Shown here piece by piece: positions 18,118 to 25,186 of a stretch of 64,000 nt of DNA. Location of the stretch: NCBI RefSeq assembly GCF_004349145.1, contig NZ_SMFO01000014.1, forward strand, positions 1-64,000. The letters are read 5' to 3'. Source of the DNA: Flavobacterium hiemivividum (GTDB taxonomy: Bacteria > Bacteroidota > Bacteroidia > Flavobacteriales > Flavobacteriaceae). Position 1 is the stretch's first letter. Every line of letters begins with the position of its first letter. A program made the translations under genes and the position numbers. The notes beneath the pieces are model-generated. The model saw only the letters and a program-made list of their open reading frames with translations. It made no database searches and was not told the origin of the DNA.

Positions 18118-18136
18118 TACCTTTGTTTTATCTTTG
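18118..18136 (+). promoter_or_regulatory. Promoter region of the isochorismatase-Crp/Fnr cluster (two -7 boxes)
   Basis: TACCTTTG (18118-18125) and TATCTTTG (18129-18136) both match TAnnTTTG. The palindrome just upstream places the putative operator about 33 or 44 bp before the likely transcription starts. Confidence 0.55.
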
Positions 18137-18250
18137 TCAATAAATGTTAAACAAAATGTTAGGGCGGGAAAAAAATCTAGTACTATTTTTATTTTCCAGC
18201 CTTAAACACATCTTAATCAAACGAATACTAACAGTAAAAACAAAAATCGA

Positions 18251-18844
18251 ATGGGACAAGAGACGACAAATACATTAAAAATTTCTGAAATAGGAAAAGC
18301 AGCATTACTAATTATAGATATTCAAAATGATTATTTTCCTGGAGGAACCATGGAATTAGTTTCGGCAGAGGAAACGGCAAACAATGCTGCCGCTATTTTA
18401 TCTTACTTTAGAGAATTTGATATGCCAGTGATACACGTCCAGCATATCGCATTACAGGAAGGTGCAACCTTCTTTTTGCCAAATACAAAAGGTGCCGAAA
18501 TCCATAATAGCGTGACACCTCTAGAAGGAGAAAAGGTAATAACTAAAAACTATCCAAATAGTTTTAGAGATACGGATTTATTAAATTATTTAAAGGCAAA
18601 TAATATTACTAAATTAGTACTTTGCGGAATGATGACCGATGTTTGTGTCGCTTCTACAACTCGGGCTGCTATGGATTATGGTTTTGAAAACACTATAATT
18701 ACTGATGCTGTTACGACTAGAAATCGAGATTTCGACGGCAAAGTAATTCCGGCAAAGCAAGTAACGGAATCCTTTTTGGCAGGGCTAAATGCCTTAGGTG
18801 GTCTTTATGCAAAAATAGAAACAAGCGAGAATTATGTAAAATAA
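18251..18844 (+). CDS. Isochorismatase-like cysteine hydrolase
   Basis: The 197-residue protein has the cysteine hydrolase triad: Asp23 in LLIIDIQNDYFPGG, Lys99 in VITKNYPNSF and Cys132 in GMMTDVCVASTTR, with the cis-peptide CGMMTD loop. Relatives hydrolyse isochorismate, nicotinamide or small amides; the substrate here is unknown. It has no signal peptide, so it acts in the cytosol. A Crp/Fnr gene begins 7 bp after its stop, so they share a transcript. Confidence 0.9.
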   Translation: MGQETTNTLKISEIGKAALLIIDIQNDYFPGGTMELVSAEETANNAAAILSYFREFDMPVIHVQHIALQEGATFFLPNTKGAEIHNSVTPLEGEKVITKNYPNSFRDTDLLNYLKANNITKLVLCGMMTDVCVASTTRAAMDYGFENTIITDAVTTRNRDFDGKVIPAKQVTESFLAGLNALGGLYAKIETSENYVK

Positions 18845-18851
18845 TAGATTT

Positions 18852-19442
18852 ATGATCGAACATCCGTCTTTTCAAAATAACATTTTGAATTATGTTGATT
18901 TATCAAACGATGAATGGGCGCAGTTCAGCTCGTGTTATACTCTTGAAAAAGTGGATAAAAACACGGTTATCTTAAAAGAAGGAGACGTTTGTGAATATGA
19001 ATCCTATGTTCTTGAAGGCTGTTTTAAGATTTTCTACCAAGACGAAAATCTTCGTGAATACATCCTTTATTTTGCCATTGAAGATTGGTGGGTGCTCGAT
19101 ATTGGGAGTTTTGTTTCAGGAAGTCCTTCTAAACTAAACATTCAAGCCTTAGAAGACTCGGTCATTCTAACAATAAATAGAGCTAAAAAAGAAGAACTTT
19201 ATCGTACTATTCCTAAAGTCGAAAAACTATTCAGAATCATGAATCAAAAAACATTGGCAGCGACGCAGTTGCGAATGATAAGTATGCTTCATAAAACTGC
19301 CGATAGACGTTATTTAGATTTCAATGAACGATATCCCACGCTAGGGCAAAGAATTCCGCAACATCAAATTGCTGCTTATTTGGGAATATCACATGAGTTT
19401 CTAAGTAAAGTGAGAAAGAGAGTATTAAGAGATAAAAAATAA
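18852..19442 (+). CDS. Crp/Fnr family transcriptional regulator
   Basis: The 196-residue protein has an N-terminal cyclic-nucleotide-binding-like beta roll (about 20-120; VILKEGDVCEYESYVLEGCFKIF) and a C-terminal winged helix whose recognition region is RIPQHQIAAYLGISHEFLSKVRK (about 167-189). The R-S-E/C residues for cAMP are not evident and no N-terminal Fe-S cysteine cluster is present, so the effector is unknown. It lies between the cysteine hydrolase and exported GlcG-like genes. The nearby palindrome is its best candidate site. Confidence 0.9.
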   Translation: MIEHPSFQNNILNYVDLSNDEWAQFSSCYTLEKVDKNTVILKEGDVCEYESYVLEGCFKIFYQDENLREYILYFAIEDWWVLDIGSFVSGSPSKLNIQALEDSVILTINRAKKEELYRTIPKVEKLFRIMNQKTLAATQLRMISMLHKTADRRYLDFNERYPTLGQRIPQHQIAAYLGISHEFLSKVRKRVLRDKK

Positions 19443-19516
19443 GGTGTACGTGTTAAAAATTTAATTCAACTCGGCTGCAGTCGTTTTGTAAAATAAGAGT
19501 GAAATTTAAAAAAAAT

Positions 19517-20011
19517 ATGAAAACAAGAAACGGTGTAATGACTGCATTACTAGTATTTATGAGCTACAGCATGTCAGCGCAATATATAGAAAAATCAAGC
19601 AGTCTAAATCAGGCGGGCGCGCTAAAATTAGCAGAACAAGCGAACCTACAAGCTCAAAAAATAGATAAAAATGTATCGATCGCAGTACTTAATTCCTCGG
19701 GCGTAACATTATTGTTACTAAAAGCTGATAATGTAGGGCCACATAATACAGAGGCTTCAAGACGAAAAGCTTTTACCTCCTTATCGACTAAAACTCCCAG
19801 TTTACAACTGATGCAAAACGCAGCAAGCAGCGAAAGTGCTAAAAACTTAAATACACTTCCTGAGCTTTTATTATTAGGCGGCGGAGTTCCCATCTGGAAA
19901 AACGGTGAACTTATAGGAAGTTTAGGCGTTTCTGGTGGTGGTAGCGGAGAAAATGATCACAACATTGCAGTACAAGCTGTAGAAAATTTAGAATTTAAAA
20001 TCAATAAATAA
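19517..20011 (+). CDS. Exported GlcG/HbpS family protein (first copy)
   Basis: The 164-residue protein has a signal peptide (MKTRNGVMTALLVFMSYSMSAQ). A GlcG/HbpS domain shows AGALKLAEQANLQAQ, VSIAVLNSSGVTLLLLKAD, ASRRKAFTS (lysine in the conserved SxxKAxT patch) and GGGVPIWKNGELIGSLGVSGG. HbpS of Streptomyces binds haem and senses redox stress extracellularly; GlcG is found with glycolate genes. ATG at 19517 is chosen over a GTG at 19499 because it starts a proper signal peptide. The next gene follows after 6 bp. Confidence 0.88.
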   Translation: MKTRNGVMTALLVFMSYSMSAQYIEKSSSLNQAGALKLAEQANLQAQKIDKNVSIAVLNSSGVTLLLLKADNVGPHNTEASRRKAFTSLSTKTPSLQLMQNAASSESAKNLNTLPELLLLGGGVPIWKNGELIGSLGVSGGGSGENDHNIAVQAVENLEFKINK

Positions 20012-20017
20012 TTTACA

Positions 20018-20431
20018 ATGAAAACAAAGAATTTTTTAATCGTGTTAATGCTTGCTTTTGCAAGTGTAAGTTTTGCACAAGAAGCAAAATACCAATTATC
20101 TAGTCATATCCTAGATGTTACGCAGGGAGAGCCGGCTCCAAATGTTAAAATAAGTTTGTCCAAACAAAAAGATAACGGAAAATGGACGACCATTGATGAG
20201 AAATATACAGATAGCAACGGACGTATAAAAGACTTTTTAAAAGAAGAAAAAGGTGAAGATAATAAAGGAATCTACAAACTAACGTATTATGTAGAACCTT
20301 ATTTTACAAAATTAAATCAAAGCTCTTTTTATCCTTTTATCGAAGTGGTTTTTGAGATTAAAGACGAAAAACATTATCATGTTCCAATAACTTTATCTCC
20401 TTTTGGATATTCTACTTATAGAGGTAACTAA
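20018..20431 (+). CDS. Exported transthyretin-like protein (5-hydroxyisourate hydrolase family)
   Basis: The 137-residue protein has a signal peptide (MKTKNFLIVLMLAFASVSFAQ) and a transthyretin-like domain with LSSHILDVTQGEPAPNV (27-43), the segment TDSNGRIKDFL and HYHVPITLSPFGYSTYRG. Classical members hydrolyse 5-hydroxyisourate in purine breakdown and end in YRGS; this one ends YRGN. No uricase or other purine genes are nearby, and it is flanked by two GlcG-like exported proteins. Its role may therefore be periplasmic and not in urate breakdown. Confidence 0.88.
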   Translation: MKTKNFLIVLMLAFASVSFAQEAKYQLSSHILDVTQGEPAPNVKISLSKQKDNGKWTTIDEKYTDSNGRIKDFLKEEKGEDNKGIYKLTYYVEPYFTKLNQSSFYPFIEVVFEIKDEKHYHVPITLSPFGYSTYRGN

Positions 20432-20482
20432 TATATGCTCAAAAATAATAGTACGCAGTTACTATAAATTATAGTTTTTTTG

Positions 20483-20519
20483 TAAACGTTCAAGGTGTAA
20501 ATAACATTTTGAACGTTTA
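20483..20519 (+). terminator. Hairpin between transthyretin-like and second GlcG-like gene
   Basis: TAAACGTTCAA and TTGAACGTTTA form a perfect 11-bp stem with a 15-nt loop. The T tract after it is weak, so it may be a partial terminator or mRNA stabiliser in the cluster. Confidence 0.6.
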
Positions 20520-20559
20520 TATTTTGAATACTATTCTAATGCAGTAAAAAACATATTCG

Positions 20560-21036
20560 ATGAAGAAAATAATCTTTATTATACTTACAAGTCTATCAGC
20601 TATGACATACGCTCAAAAAAATATCCCAAATGAACCTATCCTCACGGGAAATATGGCGGCAAAAATGATTCAAGCTGCCTTTTCAGAAGCCGAAAAAGAC
20701 CAGCTCTATGTGACGATTAGCGTGGTTGATAAATCAGGGCAAACGCTTGCAGTTCTCAGACATCACAATGCTGGTGTACACACCATTAGAGCGAGTTATA
20801 AAAAAGCATTTACTGCCTGTTCTCAAAAACGAGAAACAGCTGAGATTGCTAAAGGTATTAAAGATGGTACTATCCCTGAGGATATTCGTTTTTTGGATGA
20901 AAATATTTTAGCTCTTGACGGCGGTATACCCATTTTCATTAATGGTAAAATTGTTGGAGGCATCGGCGTTGGTGGTGCCCATGGCAACGAAGACGTTAGA
21001 ATCGCTAGAGCAGGCCTCAAGGCTATACAAGAGTAG
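20560..21036 (+). CDS. Exported GlcG/HbpS family protein (second copy)
   Basis: The 158-residue protein has a signal peptide ending TYAQ (19) and a GlcG/HbpS domain: [80 protein letters not shown]. It keeps the H/N-rich loop RHHNAGVHT that the first copy lacks, and so may bind ligand differently. It follows the transthyretin-like gene after a hairpin. The pair of diverged paralogues around a transthyretin-like protein is unusual. Confidence 0.9.
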   Translation: MKKIIFIILTSLSAMTYAQKNIPNEPILTGNMAAKMIQAAFSEAEKDQLYVTISVVDKSGQTLAVLRHHNAGVHTIRASYKKAFTACSQKRETAEIAKGIKDGTIPEDIRFLDENILALDGGIPIFINGKIVGGIGVGGAHGNEDVRIARAGLKAIQE

Positions 21037-21170
21037 TATCATTTTTAGAGCCAAAAATTTTCAGCTTTATTTAAATCGAATCAAACTTAAATAATTTTCT
21101 GATTTATAAAAGTTTGTCTTAAAATAAAAACATAAAATTAATTCTATAAGGTAACAAAAAAAGCAAATAC

Positions 21171-21548
21171 ACGAATTCAAAATTAATTTTAGTCCTTCGT
21201 ATATTATTCAGTGCGTTTCTACTCTTTTTTGGGCTGGATCACTTCTTCAATTACATTCCTTTCCCAGAAAAGGCTCCGGAAGCCAATGCATACTTTGCTA
21301 TACTTTTATCTACTTATGCCATGCAGCTTGTAGGTGTAGTCGAAATTGTTACAGGTCTATCATTCCTTTTCAACAGATTTGCTGCCTTGATGGCACTAAT
21401 ATTAATGAGTGTATCAATCAATGCGGTCCTTTTTCACTTATTCCTAGATCAACAGAAAATTTATGGCGCTTTACTCCTATTGATTTTAAACATTATTTTC
21501 CTCTTTCATAACAAAGAAAAATACGCCTCATTATTAAAGCAAGTCTAA
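21171..21548 (+). CDS. DoxX family membrane protein with ACG in place of the start codon
   Basis: The frame, open from 21150, encodes a DoxX protein of about 125 residues: NSKLILVLRILFSAFLLFFGLDHFF, FPEKAPEANAYFAILLSTYAMQ and four hydrophobic segments ending KYASLLKQV. No ATG, GTG or TTG precedes the conserved N-terminus. The codon where relatives start (M-N-S-K) is ACG at 21171. The first ATG, 21321, falls in the second half and would lose two membrane helices. The gene either uses a rare ACG start, was inactivated by a single T-to-C change, or carries a sequencing error. DoxX proteins work with redox and thiol enzymes in membranes. Confidence 0.75.
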   Translation, partial: TNSKLILVLRILFSAFLLFFGLDHFFNYIPFPEKAPEANAYFAILLSTYAMQLVGVVEIVTGLSFLFNRFAALMALILMSVSINAVLFHLFLDQQKIYGALLLLILNIIFLFHNKEKYASLLKQV

Positions 21549-21623
21549 CTATTACCGTTATTGTGAATTAACGTACTTCAATTAGTTTCGAATAGCACTT
21601 TGTTACTTTGATTAATAAATAAC

Positions 21624-21658
21624 TAAAAGCCTACAAAACATCGATTTGTAGGCTTTTA
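21624..21658. terminator. Strong bidirectional terminator
   Basis: TAAAAGCCTACAAA and TTTGTAGGCTTTTA form a perfect 14-bp stem with a 7-nt loop, closing the 18-21.5 kb cluster. Confidence 0.85.
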
Positions 21659-21971
21659 TGATTTGTCTATAATCGACCCGCCTGGAGATAAACCGATACT
21701 ATAAAACTCGTTTTATGGAACTAAAGATAAATTTTAGAATAGTATAAAATGAATACAACGATTGCTATGCTGCTGCTTCTACTCCAAGCGTTATTTACAA
21801 GATAGAAGAAAAAAAATTAGCTTAACAAAGACACTGCAACATTTTACAGCTACCTAAAACCTACATTTTCAGCTTATTATAAAAAAATAATGTTAATTAT
21901 CTTTATTTAGTTCGTTATCCTAATTATATTTACACTAGCACTATTGCTATAACAATTTAATTTATAACAAG
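21659..21971. other. Intergenic region before the thioredoxin-like gene
   Basis: No gene is recognised. A short open frame at 21749 (18 codons, leucine-rich) is too small to support. The end of the region should hold the promoter of the thioredoxin-like gene, but the nearest candidate, TATATTTA, is only a partial match. Confidence 0.5.
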
Positions 21972-22205
21972 ATGAACAAGTCAATTTTTTATCACGCTGG
22001 TTGTCCTGTATGTTTAAGTGCAGAACACGACATTATTAACTTACTTGGAGAATCAAATGTTGAGGTAGTACACTTTGGGAAAGACAAATCTAGAATTCCA
22101 GAAGCTGAAAAAGCAGGAGTAAAATCAGTTCCAGCTTTAGTGACTCCAACTGGAAACGTATTACATATCAATTATGGAGCATCGATAGCAGATGTAAAAG
22201 GTTAA
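21972..22205 (+). CDS. Small thioredoxin-like/glutaredoxin-like protein
   Basis: The 77-residue protein shows a minimal thioredoxin fold: FYHAGCPVCLSAEHDI with a CPVC redox pair (residues 11-14), then VEVVHFGKDK and the cis-proline strand VKSVPALVTPTGNVLHINYG. It has no signal peptide and probably acts as a cytosolic disulfide reductase. It is monocistronic, with an intrinsic terminator directly after the stop. Confidence 0.85.
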   Translation: MNKSIFYHAGCPVCLSAEHDIINLLGESNVEVVHFGKDKSRIPEAEKAGVKSVPALVTPTGNVLHINYGASIADVKG

Positions 22206-22208
22206 AAA

Positions 22209-22255
22209 AAAACGCCTCACATGGTTAGGAAAACTACCGTTGTGAGGTGTTTTTC
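22209..22255 (+). terminator. Terminator of the thioredoxin-like gene
   Basis: AACGCCTCACA pairs with TGTGAGGTGTT (one G-U) around an 18-nt loop, followed by T. Confidence 0.8.
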
Positions 22256-22355
22256 TATTTCATAATATAAACTACCTTGTATCTATCTGCTTTATATTCT
22301 GTTTTTCAATTTGGCAACACCTAAAAATAACTTTAAACTATAAATTACTAAAATA

Positions 22356-22619
22356 ATGCAAGTATCAGTTTGGGACACCTATGTAACAAAAAAAGATGGT
22401 AGTACGATGCATTTTGATATAATTGTGCAATCTGAAGTAAAAGACACAACGGCTATTTACAACTATGGCAAAATATATCTAGAATCGAAGGGACAAGAGA
22501 ACCAACCACTAAGCGCCAAAGAATGCAGCTTTTGTCACATTGAAGCAGTTAGTCCTAATTGGGAAGACGAGATCAATAAAAATGGTTGTTTTATTATCGA
22601 AATGGAAAATTGTAAATAA
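22356..22619 (+). CDS. DUF2024 family protein
   Basis: The 87-residue protein matches the DUF2024 pattern: VSVWDTYVTKKDGSTMHFDIIV at the start, the middle KIYLESKG and the Cys pair CSFCHIE near residues 57-60, ending NGCFIIEM. The function is unknown. It has no signal peptide. It precedes a MarR regulator gene by 177 bp. Confidence 0.85.
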   Translation: MQVSVWDTYVTKKDGSTMHFDIIVQSEVKDTTAIYNYGKIYLESKGQENQPLSAKECSFCHIEAVSPNWEDEINKNGCFIIEMENCK

Positions 22620-22796
22620 GAAAATCAGACAGTCCTTTCTAAGTATAGATAATACTATCAACAAAACTTTTATGACCTGAAAAATAAAAACAACTTCTTT
22701 TGTAATTACTATAGTTTAGCTATTTTTAGTAAAAACTGTAAGTAAAATCAAGAGCAGGAAATGGAGCTCCTTTAATGCAGTACAAAATGAAATACC

Positions 22797-23408
22797 ATGA
22801 ACAAATCTCCTTTTAACCTATCCCATCAAAATCAAAGTACCGAAAGCAAAATTATAGCCTCGCTGGAAAGAATTTCGCAAGTATTTAGAGTTTTGCTTTG
22901 GAATGAAAGTAAAGAACATTCTTTAAGTCCCATACAAATTCAGGTATTGATTTTTTTACTGCATCACTCTGATGAGAAACGCAAAGTAAGCTATTTGGCA
23001 CAAGAGTTTAATATGACGAAAGCTACCATAAGCGACACTATTAAAACTTTAGAACTAAAAGGACTGATTGAGAAAGAATATGAACCTCAGGACAGCAGGA
23101 GCTATATTATTCAACTTAGTCCAACGGGGAAAATCATGGCAGAACAAACTTCTATGTTTACGGAACAGTTACAAATTCCTATTGACAATCTGAGTTCTGA
23201 CGACAAGGAGAACTTACTCCTAAGTTTATTTAATATTATTCAGCACTTAAATCATTCAGGCGTTATTACGATTCAAAGAATGTGTGTAACTTGTACACAC
23301 TATAAAAAACCAGAAAAGGGAGAACCGCATTTTTGTAACTTACTCAACCAGAATTTAGCAACCAAAGACTTGCGAATTGACTGTCCTGAACACCTTTTAC
23401 TAGTATAA
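22797..23408 (+). CDS. MarR family transcriptional regulator with C-terminal cysteine cluster
   Basis: The 203-residue protein has a MarR winged helix (about 35-140): VSYLAQEFNMTKATISDTIKTL is helix-turn-helix and EKEYEPQDSRSYIIQLSPTGK the wing. MarR proteins are usually about 140-150 residues. Here a tail of about 45 residues adds CVTC-x13-C-x15-C-x2-H, a likely metal or Fe-S site that could sense redox or metal. It sits upstream of DUF2200 and downstream of the DUF2024 and thioredoxin-like genes, its possible targets. Confidence 0.88.
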   Translation: MNKSPFNLSHQNQSTESKIIASLERISQVFRVLLWNESKEHSLSPIQIQVLIFLLHHSDEKRKVSYLAQEFNMTKATISDTIKTLELKGLIEKEYEPQDSRSYIIQLSPTGKIMAEQTSMFTEQLQIPIDNLSSDDKENLLLSLFNIIQHLNHSGVITIQRMCVTCTHYKKPEKGEPHFCNLLNQNLATKDLRIDCPEHLLLV

Positions 23409-23455
23409 AAGAGTTTTTGTAAAAATCAAATCAAATTAGTGCTAAAAAATAAGAT

Positions 23456-23821
23456 ATGAACAACAGCAGCAATCACGATGAGCGTATAGCAAAAATGACA
23501 TTTGCTTCGGTATATCCACACTACCTGACTAAAGTAGAGAAAAAAGGCAGAACAAAAGAAGAATTGCAAAGCGTAATTGAGTGGCTGACATCTTTCGATG
23601 AAAAAAAACTACAAGAACTGATTGAAGAAAAAGTAACTTTTGAAAAATTCTTCGAATATGCGACATTAAACCCGAATGCCTCATTAATTAGTGGTATCAT
23701 CTGTGGTTATCGAGTGGAAGCAATCGAAAATACGCTAACACAAAAAGTTCGCTATTTGGACAAACTAGTAGATGAATTGGCAAAAGGACGTAAAATGGAA
23801 AAGATTTTGCGAGTTTCGTAG
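23456..23821 (+). CDS. DUF2200 family protein
   Basis: The 121-residue protein matches DUF2200: [23 protein letters not shown] (11-33), [17 protein letters not shown] and [24 protein letters not shown]. Function is unknown, although members have a charged, helical, possibly nucleic-acid-binding character. It begins 47 bp after the MarR gene with no terminator between, so a common transcript is likely. Confidence 0.88.
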   Translation: MNNSSNHDERIAKMTFASVYPHYLTKVEKKGRTKEELQSVIEWLTSFDEKKLQELIEEKVTFEKFFEYATLNPNASLISGIICGYRVEAIENTLTQKVRYLDKLVDELAKGRKMEKILRVS

Positions 23822-23881
23822 AAAGGCTATTTGGCTGTAAAGCGGCAATTATTACACTACATTTATTCTAAAATTAGATTG

Positions 23882-23889
23882 TAAATTTG
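23882..23889 (+). promoter_or_regulatory. -7 promoter box of the 119-residue hypothetical gene
   Basis: TAAATTTG matches TAnnTTTG, 70 nt before the ATG at 23959. Confidence 0.4.
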
Positions 23890-23955
23890 CAGAGTAAAAA
23901 AAAAATATACTGTTACAATGTACTATTCATGTAGGAAATAAAATAATTTTAATAG

Positions 23956-24318
<363 letters not shown>

Positions 24319-24334
24319 ACATTTTCTGTAAATC

Positions 24335-24363
24335 CCATAAAAAAAGGGAGATTGCTCTCCCCT
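24335..24363 (-). terminator. Terminator between convergent genes at 24.3 kb
   Basis: GGGAGA-TTGC-TCTCCC hairpin with a T tract when read on the minus strand, serving the lipoprotein gene. Confidence 0.7.
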
Positions 24364-24372
24364 ATTAAATTC

Positions 24373-24855
24373 TTATTTTTCAACGCAGTCTACAGCGTTA
24401 AATTTATATTTCACACGATCAAATTCTATTGGCTCACCTTTTATAAAGTGAGTAGCTCCTAAGGTAGTTTGCAATTTACCGTTACCTAAAATAAGCTGGT
24501 CCCCACGTTTCAGCAAAGCCAATGGGTTTTTATATGTCTTTTTGGTATAACCGCCTTGCACAAATGTATAGCTAACAAATATGGTATCGCCATGAATTTC
24601 TCCGGCTAGTTCTCCAACTTTTTTTGGCATATCAGCAATTGCCATCTCCAAATCACCCGTTATTTTTCCATCTTCAAAAGTATTAATTTTCAAATCAAGT
24701 GTATCTGCCTCATAGATAGATTGATAACACACTACGCTTATCGATTTCGCAGCTTCGACTTTCTTAGTTTTAGTAGTTTTTTCAGTCTGATCATTTTTAC
24801 AACTTCCGAATCCAATACAAGCAAATAGCACACAAATAAGACCTGAATTTTTCAT
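24373..24855 (-). CDS. Hypothetical lipoprotein
   Basis: The 160-residue protein has a lipobox (GFGSC, Cys19), then a Lys/Thr-rich linker and a globular domain of about 120 residues with the motifs YEADTLDLKINTF and HGDTIFVSYTFVQGG. The last part has MYF-like hydrophobic strands and ends NAVDCVEK. The family is common among flavobacterial lipoproteins but its function is unknown. It should be anchored in the periplasm or outer membrane. Confidence 0.8.
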   Translation of the reverse strand: MKNSGLICVLFACIGFGSCKNDQTEKTTKTKKVEAAKSISVVCYQSIYEADTLDLKINTFEDGKITGDLEMAIADMPKKVGELAGEIHGDTIFVSYTFVQGGYTKKTYKNPLALLKRGDQLILGNGKLQTTLGATHFIKGEPIEFDRVKYKFNAVDCVEK

Positions 24856-25186
24856 AATGTTACGATTTCGTTAATAATTTGGCAATAGCCATTGCTAATT
24901 TACGCAAATACACTGTATTATTAAAGTTAATGTCTATATTTTTTTGGTTCGAAATTTCGAAATAAAACAACCGTATTGTCGTTAATTTTCTTAACAGCGC
25001 TTCGCTTTTGAGTCAATAATTCACAATTATACTGCCGCACACTTAAATCTCCATTTTTAAATTAACTATCACTTGATGTAGATTTTGAGTCTCATTCGAA
25101 AGAAAGGAATTCGTTTACTTAATTGGCATTTTAGCACAAATGCTTATATTGCAGTATAAATAGAAATTTTCCCAAATACTCTATCG
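24856..25186. other. Divergent promoter region between lipoprotein and APC permease genes
   Basis: No gene is seen. It contains a 14-bp perfect palindrome, TTCGAAATTTCGAA (24948-24961), which could be an operator but is short enough to occur by chance. No full TTTG/TAnnTTTG pair was identified. Confidence 0.5.

Noticed and set aside
24948..24961. Palindrome TTCGAAATTTCGAA in the lipoprotein/permease intergenic region as an operator
   Set aside because: With 7-bp arms in AT-rich DNA several such palindromes are expected by chance in 64 kb, and no regulator is adjacent.
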